Origin: Cubamyces lactineus | Taxonomy: Eukaryota; Basidiomycota; Agaricomycetes; Polyporales; Polyporaceae | Reading direction: 5' to 3' | DNA length: 64,000 nt | Assembly: GCA_022376465.1 (NCBI GenBank) | Contig: JACDTU010000019.1 | Coordinates: 62,001-126,000, forward strand | Part shown: piece by piece, positions 1 to 10,278 of the stretch | Numbering within the stretch: the first letter of the stretch is position 1 | Layout: every line of letters begins with the position of its first letter | The notes under the pieces: generated by a model | The model's database searches: none | What the model was told of the DNA's origin: nothing | The model's input: the letters and a program-made list of their open reading frames with translations, nothing else | Position numbers and translations under genes: made by a program

Positions 1-712
1 ATTCGAGAGTGGGCTGTACGGTGTCAAGAATGAGCTCGTTGTTGGCATATCGCGCGCCGTGGAGAACGCCACCGAGACTCAGCGGGACGTCGGGAATACA
101 TTCGGAAATTATGCAGAGGGTGCCTCCTTTCTCATCGGTGTTATCAGTGGCTGTTTCACCGTAGCGCATGCCGTATGTTGCACTGCTCCGGGGGTTCGGC
201 ATAGCGGCGTTGGGTTGAGCACTATGCTGCCTAAGGGTTGATACCAGGGGCGGCGTGGCAACCCGCTGTAAAATTTCTGTACTAGTTTGAGGGACACAGG
301 CGTCTTGACTCTCGCGTAGGTAGGACTGCAACGACAGAATGCATGGATCAAGTGAGTATCTCAACAGATGATTGACTACTGCGGACATACGTCGAGTCGC
401 AGGTAGCTTAGTGTCCAAGCTGGAAGACCAGGGTCGACACGGCGCCGAGCGCCCTCTCTCAGAGGCCAAGATGGAGTAGCGGGATGAATCATGGACGGTG
501 TAGAGGGACGTTCCAACCTAGTGGAGTTTCGCATTCTTGTGAGGAGCGAGGGCCGTGCAGTAGCTGTTGGCGCCACGAGACGAGTATCGGGCGCGGGAAT
601 GGAGGGTTGGTGGGCGTGCACAGAGCTCGACAGCGCGGGTGGGTGCTTAGCAAGAGCAACCCTTATAGCCCTTCCGTAATGGTTTAGCGCACGTCTCGCC
701 GTCGCTTGTCGC
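1..712. other. no gene recognised
   Basis: Only short overlapping reading frames on both strands are present, none with a recognisable motif or convincing splice structure. The stretch may hold the 3' end of a gene lying to the left of the window, but nothing visible supports a specific call. Confidence 0.5.
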
Positions 713-722
713 TATTTAAATA
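713..722 (+). promoter_or_regulatory. TATA-like box of the first gene
   Basis: The palindromic AT-rich decamer TATTTAAATA stands out in otherwise GC-rich DNA, 63 bases upstream of the ATG at 785. Spacing fits a TATA element with a short 5' leader. Assignment is inference from position. Confidence 0.4.
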
Positions 723-784
723 GGCATCAGTTGTCATGCAGGGGCGTAGAACCCCATCCCCGCGTACACGCTTCGATCTACACG

Positions 785-3769
785 ATGCCGGGAAAAGTCT
801 GGGCGACCGAAGAGCAGGCTTCTTGGCTGTCCAAACGGCTTCCAGACTTTGTCCAGGCTCAGAGCGCAAACAAAACTGATAAGTTCTTTGGGATCACTTA
901 CTGCGAATGGTTTCACCGCTTCAACCTCGAAGATCCTACCCCTGAAGAGCTCGAAGCGGAGGGTGGCAATGAGGAGAGGGCGCGATCAAAGAAAACGAAA
1001 GCGCAGCGCAAGGTCAGTGCTCCGTTAGATGATGCGCACTTTCTGACTCACTGAAATTGTATGATTGGCCCGATAGCGCATCCGATGGTGGTTCTATAAC
1101 CACGCCCGCGGTGCGACTAGTCGGCGAGTCCTGAATTTGAACAAAAAGAAGACGGGGTACCTGCACCCCTACCAAGCGTATCTCCGCCTTTACAAGGACC
1201 GCGTCATGCCTGTTATCAACACTCAGTATTACATGTACCGCGTCAAGCTCGGCAACGACCAAGAGGCCGAGGCTGAACTCACCTTTCGGAACAAGTTGGC
1301 GAAGGAGTTGCTGGCGGGAGAACCCGAAGACGTTAAAGAGCGCGTCGAGGCCTACCGCGAATTTGCGCGAAAGAAGGCAAAAGAGGGCGTTCTAGGGTCA
1401 GTGGTGGATAGAGGCACCTCGGCAGAAGGGGACGGGGAAGACGTAAGGGTCGAAGAGCTTGTAAAGTAAGTCATTCCCCGTGCTCTGATCACTTGGCGTA
1501 CTGACGCTGTCATTAGGAATATTGGAAGCTTACCCGTGACGTTGGACCACGCGATGAAGAACCTGAATCGTCTGACGGGGTGGGTTGGATGTGCTATCTT
1601 CGCCGGGCCACATCCGCAGACTGGTGCAATGATGACGGTGTCGTGAGTAATTCCACTCATACTGATTGAGCATACCAGTGACCTTTCATAGGACTAGCGT
1701 TGGAAAGACACTCCAAGAGACTTTGAAGTTTGAGGACGTGTCGCCAGACGCGCACCAGACCCTGACAGACGCCTTTACGTCGTTTGCAGACATGTGCTTC
1801 CATAAGTAGATCTCTGGTAACTCGTGGCCTGCTGATTGATCAGTCCGCTACGTACAGCAAGCGACCTCCCAAACGCGTTGACCGTGATGTACAAAGACTT
1901 ACAAGACGGTTCAGACAGCAGCTCAGAACACGCACAGCCCGTGACCCGCACAGGCGATGGCAACAGAGACAATAGCGAGGAAAACAACGGCGGGGATCTC
2001 ACGAAGGGGAAGAGGAAGGCTGGTGCCAAGGCGGGACGTCAGAACGAGAATGGTTTGATAGCTAACAAAAAAGGTCCGTCTGGTACGGGGAAGGTAACTT
2101 CGAAGGTGCATGGAACTACAACTACGGATTCAGAGCCAGTGCCACCGCTCTCCCGTGTGGCGCCGAACACTATCTCTCCCTCCAGTTCTGCCCTTGAGCA
2201 ACCTCAGCAGCTCCCCGCGCGCGCAGACACCGATCTCGAGGCGGGCGCTGATTCGGGCACTGCTTCGGGCGCTGCTTCAGGCGCTGGGACAGGTGTAGGC
2301 GTCGCCGCGGGTATAGGCGCGGGCGCAGGCGCAGACACGAGTGCAAGGGCAGGCGCGGGCGCAGGCGCAGACGCGAGTGCAAGGGCAGGCGCGGGCGCAG
2401 GCACAGACGTGAGTGCAAGGGCAAGCGCGAGTATGGGCGAGCGCGAGCGCGAGGACGAGGGTGCGGGAGTGGATGCAGGAGTGGGCGCCAGCACGAGCGG
2501 AGTCAATGAGGACGAGAGCACAGACGAAGACGAAAATGCCGACGAGGACGAACAGGATGTCGACGATGACGTTGAAGAGTTTGTGGACTTCGAGACCCAA
2601 CGCCGTATGACCATACAGGCGAACCAGGAGAAATTGAGAGAGCTTGGCTTGCTTGACATCGCGTTTAAGGCACCTAAGAAGACAAGAAAGCCGAAGGCTA
2701 AGTGAGTGACAACCATAACTATGATCAGTGCACGTACTCACCTGCAATATTGAAAGCGCCGTGCCACAGAACGTTGCAGCAGGTGTGCCTAGGATGACAA
2801 CCAGATCGAAGGTTCAGCTCGATGTGACAACCTCCAGTGCAAACGCCTCGGTAACGGCCGCACCTCAGATGCTCGTCGATCCATCGGCGACTTTGATCTC
2901 TGTTCCTTCCGCTACTTCCCCGCCTGCCGCTGAGTCCGCGCGTCCAGAGGCACCGGTGGCTGACGAGACGGACGCTCCTGCCGCTACAAGCACAGGTCCA
3001 CCTATTGGTCATGAGGTTAGTGGTTGCTGATTCAACTGGTGTTGCCTGTACTGATTGCGCACAGGACGTGAGCGTGCCTCAATGGGTAGTCGAAGCGAAG
3101 ACGTACCTAGCGGCAGTGAGCCAAGACAAGCGATGGAAGGAGGCAGTGAGGAGCTGGGAGGGTTTGGAAGCGCTGTTGCAGTATCCGAGCGGACAGGTAC
3201 GATGCGAGCCACCTTGTTCGTTCTCAGATGGCTCAGGTTTCACACAGGGGCCCGACTCGCGCCTTCCGACGAAGAACAGGCCTATGCAAGTTAGACAATG
3301 GATACAGACTCACCGCCAATATGAGAAAATACCTACAATCAGGAACGTTGCCCAATACGGCGCCGAATGGGAGCTTTGGTGGCACGCGCTCCAGCCCGAG
3401 ATGCGCTTGGGCGAAGCCGGGGAGTTACAACGCCCTGAGGCACTAGCAGAAGGGGACTCGTGGAGTGTGCTGAGACGTGGAGGTCCAAACGGTTTTTTCC
3501 TCGTTCTTTTAGCGCTGAGTTGGTGGCTTGCCGCTGCAGACGAAGGTCAGGATATGGCAGAGGTTTGGGAGATGGTCGAAGATGTCTGTTGGGTTCTGGG
3601 CAAGCTCCTGGTAGAGGCAGAGGGGATTATGAGCTGCGAAGAGGGAAGTACGGAGGAACAGCAGGAAGGCGAGGAAAATGGAGGAGACAGCATGAGTGGG
3701 AAGGGAAAGAAGAGAGTCGCAGGGCGCTCAGCTAATGCGAAGTCGCCGAAGCGCACTAAGCGCGGATGA
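785..3769 (+). CDS. uncharacterised Agaricomycete protein, eight exons, about 875 aa
   Basis: Exons 785-1012, 1077-1465, 1517-1642, 1692-1805, 1844-2701, 2757-3015, 3065-3196 and 3248-3769 join in phase to about 875 codons. The 38-bp fourth intron is the weakest junction. The N-terminus carries WATEEQASWL and then KRIRWWFYNHARG, a tryptophan-rich basic segment spliced across intron 1. The middle is low complexity, with an alanine/glycine 12-residue repeat and an acidic run. The C-terminus has VRQWIQTHR, WELWWHALQPEMR and a hydrophobic segment (FFLVLLALSWWLAAA), ending in a basic tail. I recognise both conserved ends as belonging to an expanded basidiomycete family of unknown function and assign none. 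The reading frame is intact, so this is probably a live gene. A DNA-binding role for the basic tryptophan-rich part is only a guess. Confidence 0.7.
2317..2424 (+). repeat. 36-bp coding tandem repeat, three copies
   Basis: Three near-identical 36-bp units encode AGAGADASARAG-type dodecapeptides within exon 5 of the first gene. Because the unit is a multiple of three, copy-number change keeps the frame. It is followed by an E/D-rich run. The antisense strand is also open here, which explains the serine/proline-rich shadow frames. Confidence 0.8.
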
Positions 3770-4560
3770 TCAACGGCACTTGTTTAGCACTTCCAAGGGT
3801 TCGATGTCTCAATTCGTACATTACAATTGCCAATGCACTACGTATCAATGTCTCTGAGGCAGGAACAAGATCTAAGATCGTCGAGAAGGCAGTTGAAAAG
3901 TAAGCGATATGATGGGCGCCGGAAAGCGAGCAAGGTACAACAAAGAGCGGGCGTTACTACCTAACACCGAGCCACACACGAGAAAGCAAGAGCGGCTGTC
4001 GGCTCGTTCAGTATGTACGGACGGCTGGTCTCAGTGTAAGCTAGGTAGTACTATTGCGCGAGAAATGTATACGCCATCTTCAAAAGGGGGATCGAAATCA
4101 ATGGTGACGCGCGCGCGCCGTGCACTCCATGTAGCCCTTCCAGGCGCCGAGAACCGGGCGAGAGGCGAGCTGATGGGACAGATCATGGGCGCTGGACTTT
4201 GTGCGCTCGGCGTGTATGAAGCATTTGAAGAGGGCGGGGATAGATGAGGGGAAGTGGACGGCATGATCGTACATGTGCGGTCGAAGAGCTTCTGTGGGCA
4301 ATAACGAGAAGGCTTCGGTAAGAGAATGGCGAAGAGACAGTGGGCACACTTTGTGCATACAGCAGCCCCGCATGCATTAGAGAGAAATTGTGTGAAGCTG
4401 GCGGAGTCGTTATATCTGTGTGCAAGGGGCAGATAAACAGGGAGGAAAAGGAACGGAAGCGGCGGACGTCAAGCTGAATCATGGGACAACGAGCGCGTAC
4501 CTCGTACAGGATGTGGCAGATCGGATGGACGCGTGGCCGGAATAAAGAAATTGGGTAGGC
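3770..4560. other. intergenic, no gene recognised
   Basis: The stretch after the first gene contains only short frames without motifs. It grades into the degenerate minisatellite that begins around 4.56 kb. Confidence 0.45.
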
Positions 4561-6500
4561 AAATTCTATAGAGGATGAGCGAGGTGGTATCGCTCAGGTC
4601 AGGTTGTCGTCTAACACGTATGGAGGTAGAATGGACGTACGGGCGGGAATGGCGACAGCGACGATGGCAGAAGCCTTCCTGGCAGGCGGCACGCACAATG
4701 CGCAACATCGAGGATGAGCAGTCGGGTGAGGATGACGATAGAGAGGGTGAGGTGCGAGAGCGAACCCGAGTGCGGAAGGAGAGCAGATGAGTGAATACTG
4801 TCCAGAGCGCCTCGACGTGTTGACGAGCGAAGCCGTTGGCACGGAGGATGTTTGCGCGTTGACGATGACCAGTGAGCAGGCGGCGGCGATGGAGGTGGCG
4901 TGTCCGAGATTCTGGATGCGCTCTCTGGGGTTGACGTTGCTGTGATTTGGCTGTTGGGAGGACTGTGCGCCGGTGGGCTTGGGAAAGGTGTGTTGTTGTT
5001 GTGGATTGGGAGCGAGGGCAAGACTCGAGGCGGCCATCCTGAGGACAGCGATGAAACGTCTATAGGACACGTGTGTGAGTTGTGAGGAACGTGGAGGCGT
5101 TGTACGCACCTGTAACGTACAACGGGCCGACGCGCGCAGCCATATTGTGGATGTACCGGGAGGGAGCGTTGTAGAGGGGCACAGAGGCGTCGTTGTGGAT
5201 GAGCAAGGAGGGGATTGTTGTGGAAGCGCGAGGAGGTGTTGTACGCGCCCTGGCGTACAACGTGGTGACGTGTGCGCGGCTGCATTGTAGAAGGATTAGG
5301 CGGGGTCGTTGTTGAGAAGTAGGGAGGGCTCGTTGTTGGCGACCAAGGAGGGGATGTTGTGAGAGCGCGAGGAGGCGTTGTACGCGTCCTGGCGTACGAG
5401 ATGACGTGCGCGTGACCGCGCTGTAGGAGGACCGGACGGGATTGTTGTTGCTGTGCAGAGACAGGCCGGTGTAAACAAGCAGAGGAGGGTCGCTGTAGGC
5501 CTGTGGAGACGGACGGGGAGAGGGCATTGTGAACGAGCGGGGAGACGCCGTTGTCGAAGGCCACGGAGGCGTCTTTGTAAATGAGCGAGGAGGGGATTGT
5601 TTTTGGAGAGCGTGGAGGCGTTGTACGCGTCCTGGTGTACACCGGGACGACGTGCGTGCGGCCGAATTGTAGCAGAATCTGGTGGGGTCGTTGTGGATGC
5701 AGAGAGGGGTCGTTGTAGACGAACATGGTGGGATAGTTTTCATAGAGCGATGGGCTGTTGTACGTTCCCTGATGTACAATAGGCTGGCGTGCATGTGGTC
5801 GTATTGTAGATGGACTGGGAGGGGTGGTTGTTAGTGTGTGGCGAGGGATTGTTGTCGGGGAAGGCGGAGGCATTGTACGCGCCCCGATGTACAATCGGGA
5901 GTCGACGAGCAGGTGGCCCGCGTTGCAGGGAGATGTTGTAGGAGAGGGTGGTCGTGTTGTATGCACTGGGTGTACAACGGACAAACGAGTCGCTCGGGAG
6001 GATGGTTTGTGGATGGGGAGGAGGGGTTCTTGTGGGCTGAAGGTGGACGCGTTGTAAGTGTACTGATGGGCCGCGCGATTGTGCTTGATCTGCGTTGTAC
6101 ATCGGTACCGTGTCATAAAGCAGGCGAGCTGTGAATGACGTGAGCAACAAACGGCGGATTCGTTGTAGATCGAACCTACAACGCAGTACCGTGTAACGAC
6201 GACGGCGACCTGGTAGTGTTGTAACGCGGGGGGCGGTGGATTTTAAAACGCATCCCCGGCGTAGGGGTGGGGTAGTCGTCGCGCGTTGTAGATGTGAGGA
6301 GGGGTTATGGATAAATTGTCGGGGCCTGGTGGAGTCGTTGTAAGAGAGTGTGGTGGGATCGGTGTTGTTGGCAAGCTGCAAACGCGGGCGCGTACAGCCA
6401 CGCGAGGTGGCAGTGTTGTAGATGTTAGTGTGGAGATACAATGGCGGTTGGATTGTTGTTGCTACAACAATATACAATAAGCCCTCCATTGTACATGTAC
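4560..6500. repeat. degenerate 24-bp minisatellite with hairpin cores
   Basis: From about 5.08 kb the sequence is built of diverged 24-bp units anchored on GTTGT(A/G)GA followed by a G-rich half. Four consecutive units around 5160-5255 are exactly 24 bases each. Seven hairpins of the form GTTGTACGC..GCGTACAAC begin at about 5099, 5238, 5377, 5620, 5757, 5872 and 5955; the second is perfect with a 6-base loop. Because 24 is a multiple of three, two antisense frames stay open for hundreds of codons (for example 4611-6116). I treat these as products of the repeat, not genes. The left part (4.56-5.08 kb) is much more degenerate. Confidence 0.75.
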
Positions 6501-6532
6501 AACGCGTAGTGCCTAAGTTCACAATGATTTAG

Positions 6533-6571
6533 CCACGTAGGTGGCTAATGTGTTGATACTGTTGGTGACCA
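6533..6571 (+). mobile_element. transposon-like terminus next to the minisatellite
   Basis: CCACGTAGGTGG at 6533-6544 is followed after exactly 19 bases by GGTGACCA at 6564-6571. The right end of the 5-kb foldback element has CCACCTACGTGG, 19 bases, then GGTGACCA (54862-54900). The shared words and spacing suggest that the 4.6-6.57 kb array is the subterminal region of a related element. I did not find a matching left end with TGGTCACC upstream, so the element is incomplete or decayed. Confidence 0.5.
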
Positions 6572-8403
6572 CAACTGGGGGAGTACTCTGTGAGTCGTTC
6601 TTGACGTGTTCTTGAGTCACAGGCTGCGGCGCGAGGCCAAGGGATGTCTTCTGAGTGGCCTAAACTGACAGGTATCGACGGAAGAGTGGCGAGATAGGCT
6701 GGATCGACGAGCTATGGGTCAGTACGCAGCGCAAATCATTAGTACTTACCTGCAGATTGTCGGACCCTGCCAATCTCCCGCTAATCCAATAGATTCCACC
6801 GCTAATCCGAGAGTTTGAGGCCCTGAGCGATCGAGGTGGACGGAGCAAGCGAATGCGAAGGCTTGGTGTTCCTAGGCAACCAGACGTGTCGGCGGACAAG
6901 AGAGAAAGATCTGAGATGCGAAGGAGGTCGTAGGAACCAAGTCCGAGGGTTTGCGAAGCGAAGTCAAGCGTGAGAGAGGCAAGGACGCGAGCAGCAGGTG
7001 GAAGAGGATGTGGATGTCGCTGAGGACGACGAGACGAGCGTCGGGGAGGCACTTGCTGACCTCCCAGACATCTCGGACCTGTCGGAATTAGTAGATATAA
7101 GCGTGTTTTACTACCTGTGGGCTGCGCAAGACGTGATTAGGACTGTGCTGAACGTCGGAGGCAAAGCAGACTGAAGTTAAGGACAAGATAAGGACGGTCA
7201 AGCAAGCGCCGAAGACGTTAAGGACAATTCTTTCGTGAACTGCAAAGTGTGAGATCACGTGACCGGAGGAGTGGACCGAGCTGACCGATGTCCGAGATGG
7301 CCGAGACGCCCGAAAAGACCGAATTTGTGCTGCAGCGAGAGCTAGACGCCGAGCTACCCAGAAAGGCAGGGGAGCGTGGCTCTCGCATGGCAACCACATG
7401 GCAACCACGTGGTCTGGCCGGGCCTCATCAAGGCTATGTCTGGGCAGCGCGAGGCTGTATTTCACTCAATTCTGGTCCGTTCTGGACGATTCCGGTACGT
7501 ACAGGTAGCTGGAAATTGCCAGAATACGATGGAATACTTTGCTTAGTAACGACTGTTCAAGGGAAGGTGCTAGAATGGTACGGAATGGGATACACAGCCT
7601 CGTAGGACTAGTATATAAGCCAGCATGCAAGTCCAACAGGCCCCCCACTATCCAGCCATGAAGGACACTGTTCTGGAAGGCAGGTTATGTCAGATTGAGA
7701 AAGAAGAGAAGGCGAGGAGGGTTCGTGCTGCGGTAATACTTAGTAAGCGAAAGCCGAAAAGTATCCGTTCGCGGACCGAAGTGATGCGGCAGATGATGCG
7801 TCGGATGAAGCAGGCGAGTCACGCACTGAAGCGGGAGGCTCAGAGACCAATGTACAGTCCTAGTAGTATGCATGGGAAGTTGCTGCGGCCTGGACCACAG
7901 CCGGAGTTATCGTACCAGACCTAGTGTCAAGCTCTGACTGTGGGGCGGGTGGCCAACCGCATCGGGCAGGTTTTATCGGAAGTATGTCATAGTTACCATA
8001 GCACTCGTTCACATGTGCAGTGACAGAAATCGATGGAACTCTCCCGTAGTCGGGTGACCAAATGATTTCTCACAGTACACAAGGACACGAGCTTCGAAGC
8101 AGAAGGCGCGACACGTCAGCTTCAATACCGTGATGAAACAGCGGGGAACCCTGTTCTCCGTTGTTCCATCACAGTATTGAGAAGCAGGAGGTGCAGAGCA
8201 GATGAGTATGAACGACCTATCGGAAGCTGGTGGGTTTATATAGGAGAAGAGCAGGGAATTCACGTGCCGTCCTTGCTACGACGGAAAACTGGCTAGACCA
8301 TCCTGTGGATACGGCGATCAATCTAGATCTCGGCATCCAGCACGCGAAGACCTTGCAATTCACCTAGAACACCCGCAACACCCAGACAAGAGCAGATTCT
8401 GAT
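6572..8403. other. no gene recognised; probable decayed 5' part of the Gypsy element
   Basis: Frames at 7288-7605 and 7625-7924 (the latter lysine/arginine rich, with KEEKARRVRAAV) precede the pol frame and could be gag remnants, but no capsid domain, zinc knuckle or D(T/S)G protease motif is visible. A TATATAAG-like box lies near 7611. No LTR pair for the 8.4-11.9 kb element could be matched here and after 11.9 kb. Confidence 0.4.
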
Positions 8404-10278
8404 ATGGAAGGACATGCTAGAATGTTCGGAGACCAGCCAGGGTCTCTGCCGATGCTTCTCGAAGACGCTAGAAGGCCAATTGTGTTTCTGCTAGTAGAGG
8501 ATGAGTCAGTGTTGGAAGACCCTGACTCGGAATCTGCCGAAGAAGCACAGGAGGCTGATGAGACGGAAGACGAAGAGAGCCAAGTGGAAGACCAGCGTTG
8601 TCACGTGTACGGAGCGTACAAGCCGGTAGATTGGAGAGTGAAGCCAGTGCCTGGAGTGTTTCCGGAAGACGCCCGCGTCGTTCGGCAATTTCCGGAGGAC
8701 CCTCTAGCGTCGCTGCAGCCTCTCACTCCGCATCCACCCGACTTTGTGCCGACAATGAAGTTAACGAGAGAACGTATGGAAGGCTTGAAGATCAATGCAG
8801 ATGGATTTCTCTGGCCGGAAGAAGAGAAGCTGTTCAAGCATATCTTCTCCCTAAACGAGAAAGTCCTAGCTTTCGAGGAGGGAGACCGTGGGACATTCCG
8901 AGAAGATTACTTCTCTCCCTACATAATCCCTACCATTCCACATGTTCCGTGGATGGACAAGAATATTCCGATTCCGCCTGGGATTAGGGAGCAAGTAATA
9001 GAGCTACTTCGAGGAAAATTGGAGGCAGGAGTGTACGAACGATGTCAGTCGTCGTACAGGTCTAAGTGGTTCTGTGTTTTGAAGAAGAACGGAAAGCTCC
9101 GTTTGGTTCATGACCTGCAACCACTGAACGCCATCACTATCCGTGATGCGGGACTACCTCCGAGTCTTGACGATTTCGTGGAACCATTTGCGGGAAGACA
9201 GTGTTATACAGTGCTAGACCTGTTCTGGGCCTTTGACGCACGTAAGCTAGACATCGTGAGCCGGGATCTCACAGCATTCCATTCACCACTCGGATTGCTG
9301 CGCCTGACTTCGATGCCGATGGGATTCACGAACTCACCTGCTGAATTCCAGGCTTGTATGACATTTATTCTCCAAGATGAGATTCCACATGTGGCAAACG
9401 TGTTCATTGATGATTTACCCATCAAAGGACCAGCTACATGCTACCCCGATAGCGAAGGCAATCCAGAAGTATTGAAGGAGAATGGAGGCATTCGGAGGTT
9501 TATTTGGGAACACGCCAATGATGTGCATCGGATTCTTCACAGGGTCGGGCATGCAGGTATCACGTTCTCGGGTTTGAAAGCCCAGGTCTGCAAGCCAGAT
9601 GTCATCATTGTTGGACAGAAGTGCACGCCTGAAGGTAGGATGCCGGAAGACGATAAGGTGGACAAGATTCGCAACTGGCCAGTGCCACGGACAGTTAAGG
9701 ATGTACGAGGATTTATTGGTCTGTGTGGGACAGTCAGGATCTGGATTAAGGACTTCTCAGAGAAGGTAAGGCCTTTACGGGAGCTCACACTTCAGAAGGC
9801 CGAATTTATCTGGGATGACCGGCGTCAGAGTGCTTTTGACGAGTTGAAGGACCTGGTTGCCTCAGCACCAGCCCTACGACCAATAGACTACTCATCATCC
9901 AACCCAGTCATACTGTCAGTGGACTCTAGCAAGTATGCAGTCGGGTTTATCCTTTCCCAAATAGACGATGAAGGCAGACGGAGGCCGGCACGGTATGGAT
10001 CGTTGCCAATGAATGAGACAGAGTCCAACTACAGCCAACCCAAGCTAGAGTTGTATGGACTCTATCGAGCTCTACGGCGATGGAGGCTATACTTAGTCGG
10101 AGTCAAGACACTTCATGTCGAAGTTGATGCCAAGTACATCAAAGGTATGCTGAACGAACCAGACTTACAGCCGAATGCAACAATCAACCGATGGATTCAG
10201 GGAATCCTACTGTTCGACTTTAAGTTGGTTCACGTTCCTGCAGCTCAGCATAAGGGACCAGATGCCTTGTCGAGATGA
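8404..10278 (+). CDS. pol: Gypsy-type pol, reverse transcriptase and RNase H part
   Basis: A 624-codon frame starting at ATG 8404. An acidic N-terminal linker leads to the RT domain: KWFCVLKKNGKLRLVHDLQPLN, then YTVLDLFWAFDA (first aspartate), then FIDDLPIKG at about residues 338-346, a variant of the usual Y-x-D-D box. FNDV-like thumb motifs follow, then RNase H (VILSVDSSKYAVGF, ESNYSQPKLELYGLYRALRRW, VPAAQHKGPDALSR). The frame stops at TGA 10276-10278 but continues in the same frame into the integrase. The type belongs to a Gypsy lineage I know from Agaricomycetes. It copies element RNA into DNA in the particle. The upstream protease is missing or unrecognisable. Confidence 0.85.
   Translation: MEGHARMFGDQPGSLPMLLEDARRPIVFLLVEDESVLEDPDSESAEEAQEADETEDEESQVEDQRCHVYGAYKPVDWRVKPVPGVFPEDARVVRQFPEDPLASLQPLTPHPPDFVPTMKLTRERMEGLKINADGFLWPEEEKLFKHIFSLNEKVLAFEEGDRGTFREDYFSPYIIPTIPHVPWMDKNIPIPPGIREQVIELLRGKLEAGVYERCQSSYRSKWFCVLKKNGKLRLVHDLQPLNAITIRDAGLPPSLDDFVEPFAGRQCYTVLDLFWAFDARKLDIVSRDLTAFHSPLGLLRLTSMPMGFTNSPAEFQACMTFILQDEIPHVANVFIDDLPIKGPATCYPDSEGNPEVLKENGGIRRFIWEHANDVHRILHRVGHAGITFSGLKAQVCKPDVIIVGQKCTPEGRMPEDDKVDKIRNWPVPRTVKDVRGFIGLCGTVRIWIKDFSEKVRPLRELTLQKAEFIWDDRRQSAFDELKDLVASAPALRPIDYSSSNPVILSVDSSKYAVGFILSQIDDEGRRRPARYGSLPMNETESNYSQPKLELYGLYRALRRWRLYLVGVKTLHVEVDAKYIKGMLNEPDLQPNATINRWIQGILLFDFKLVHVPAAQHKGPDALSR

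Noticed and set aside
2204..2747. Minus-strand frames of 156-170 codons opposite the first gene
   Set aside because: They are antisense shadows of the alanine/glycine repeat and the acidic run in exon 5.
4611..6116. 501-codon minus-strand open frame, proline/threonine/serine rich
   Set aside because: It lies entirely in the 24-bp minisatellite. A repeat unit that is a multiple of three keeps frames open, and a second frame is open over the same bases. No domain or splice signal supports a gene.
8009..8263. 84-codon minus-strand frame ahead of the Gypsy pol
   Set aside because: No motif, antisense to the element, and overlapped by other frames. Probably a chance frame in decayed gag/protease sequence.
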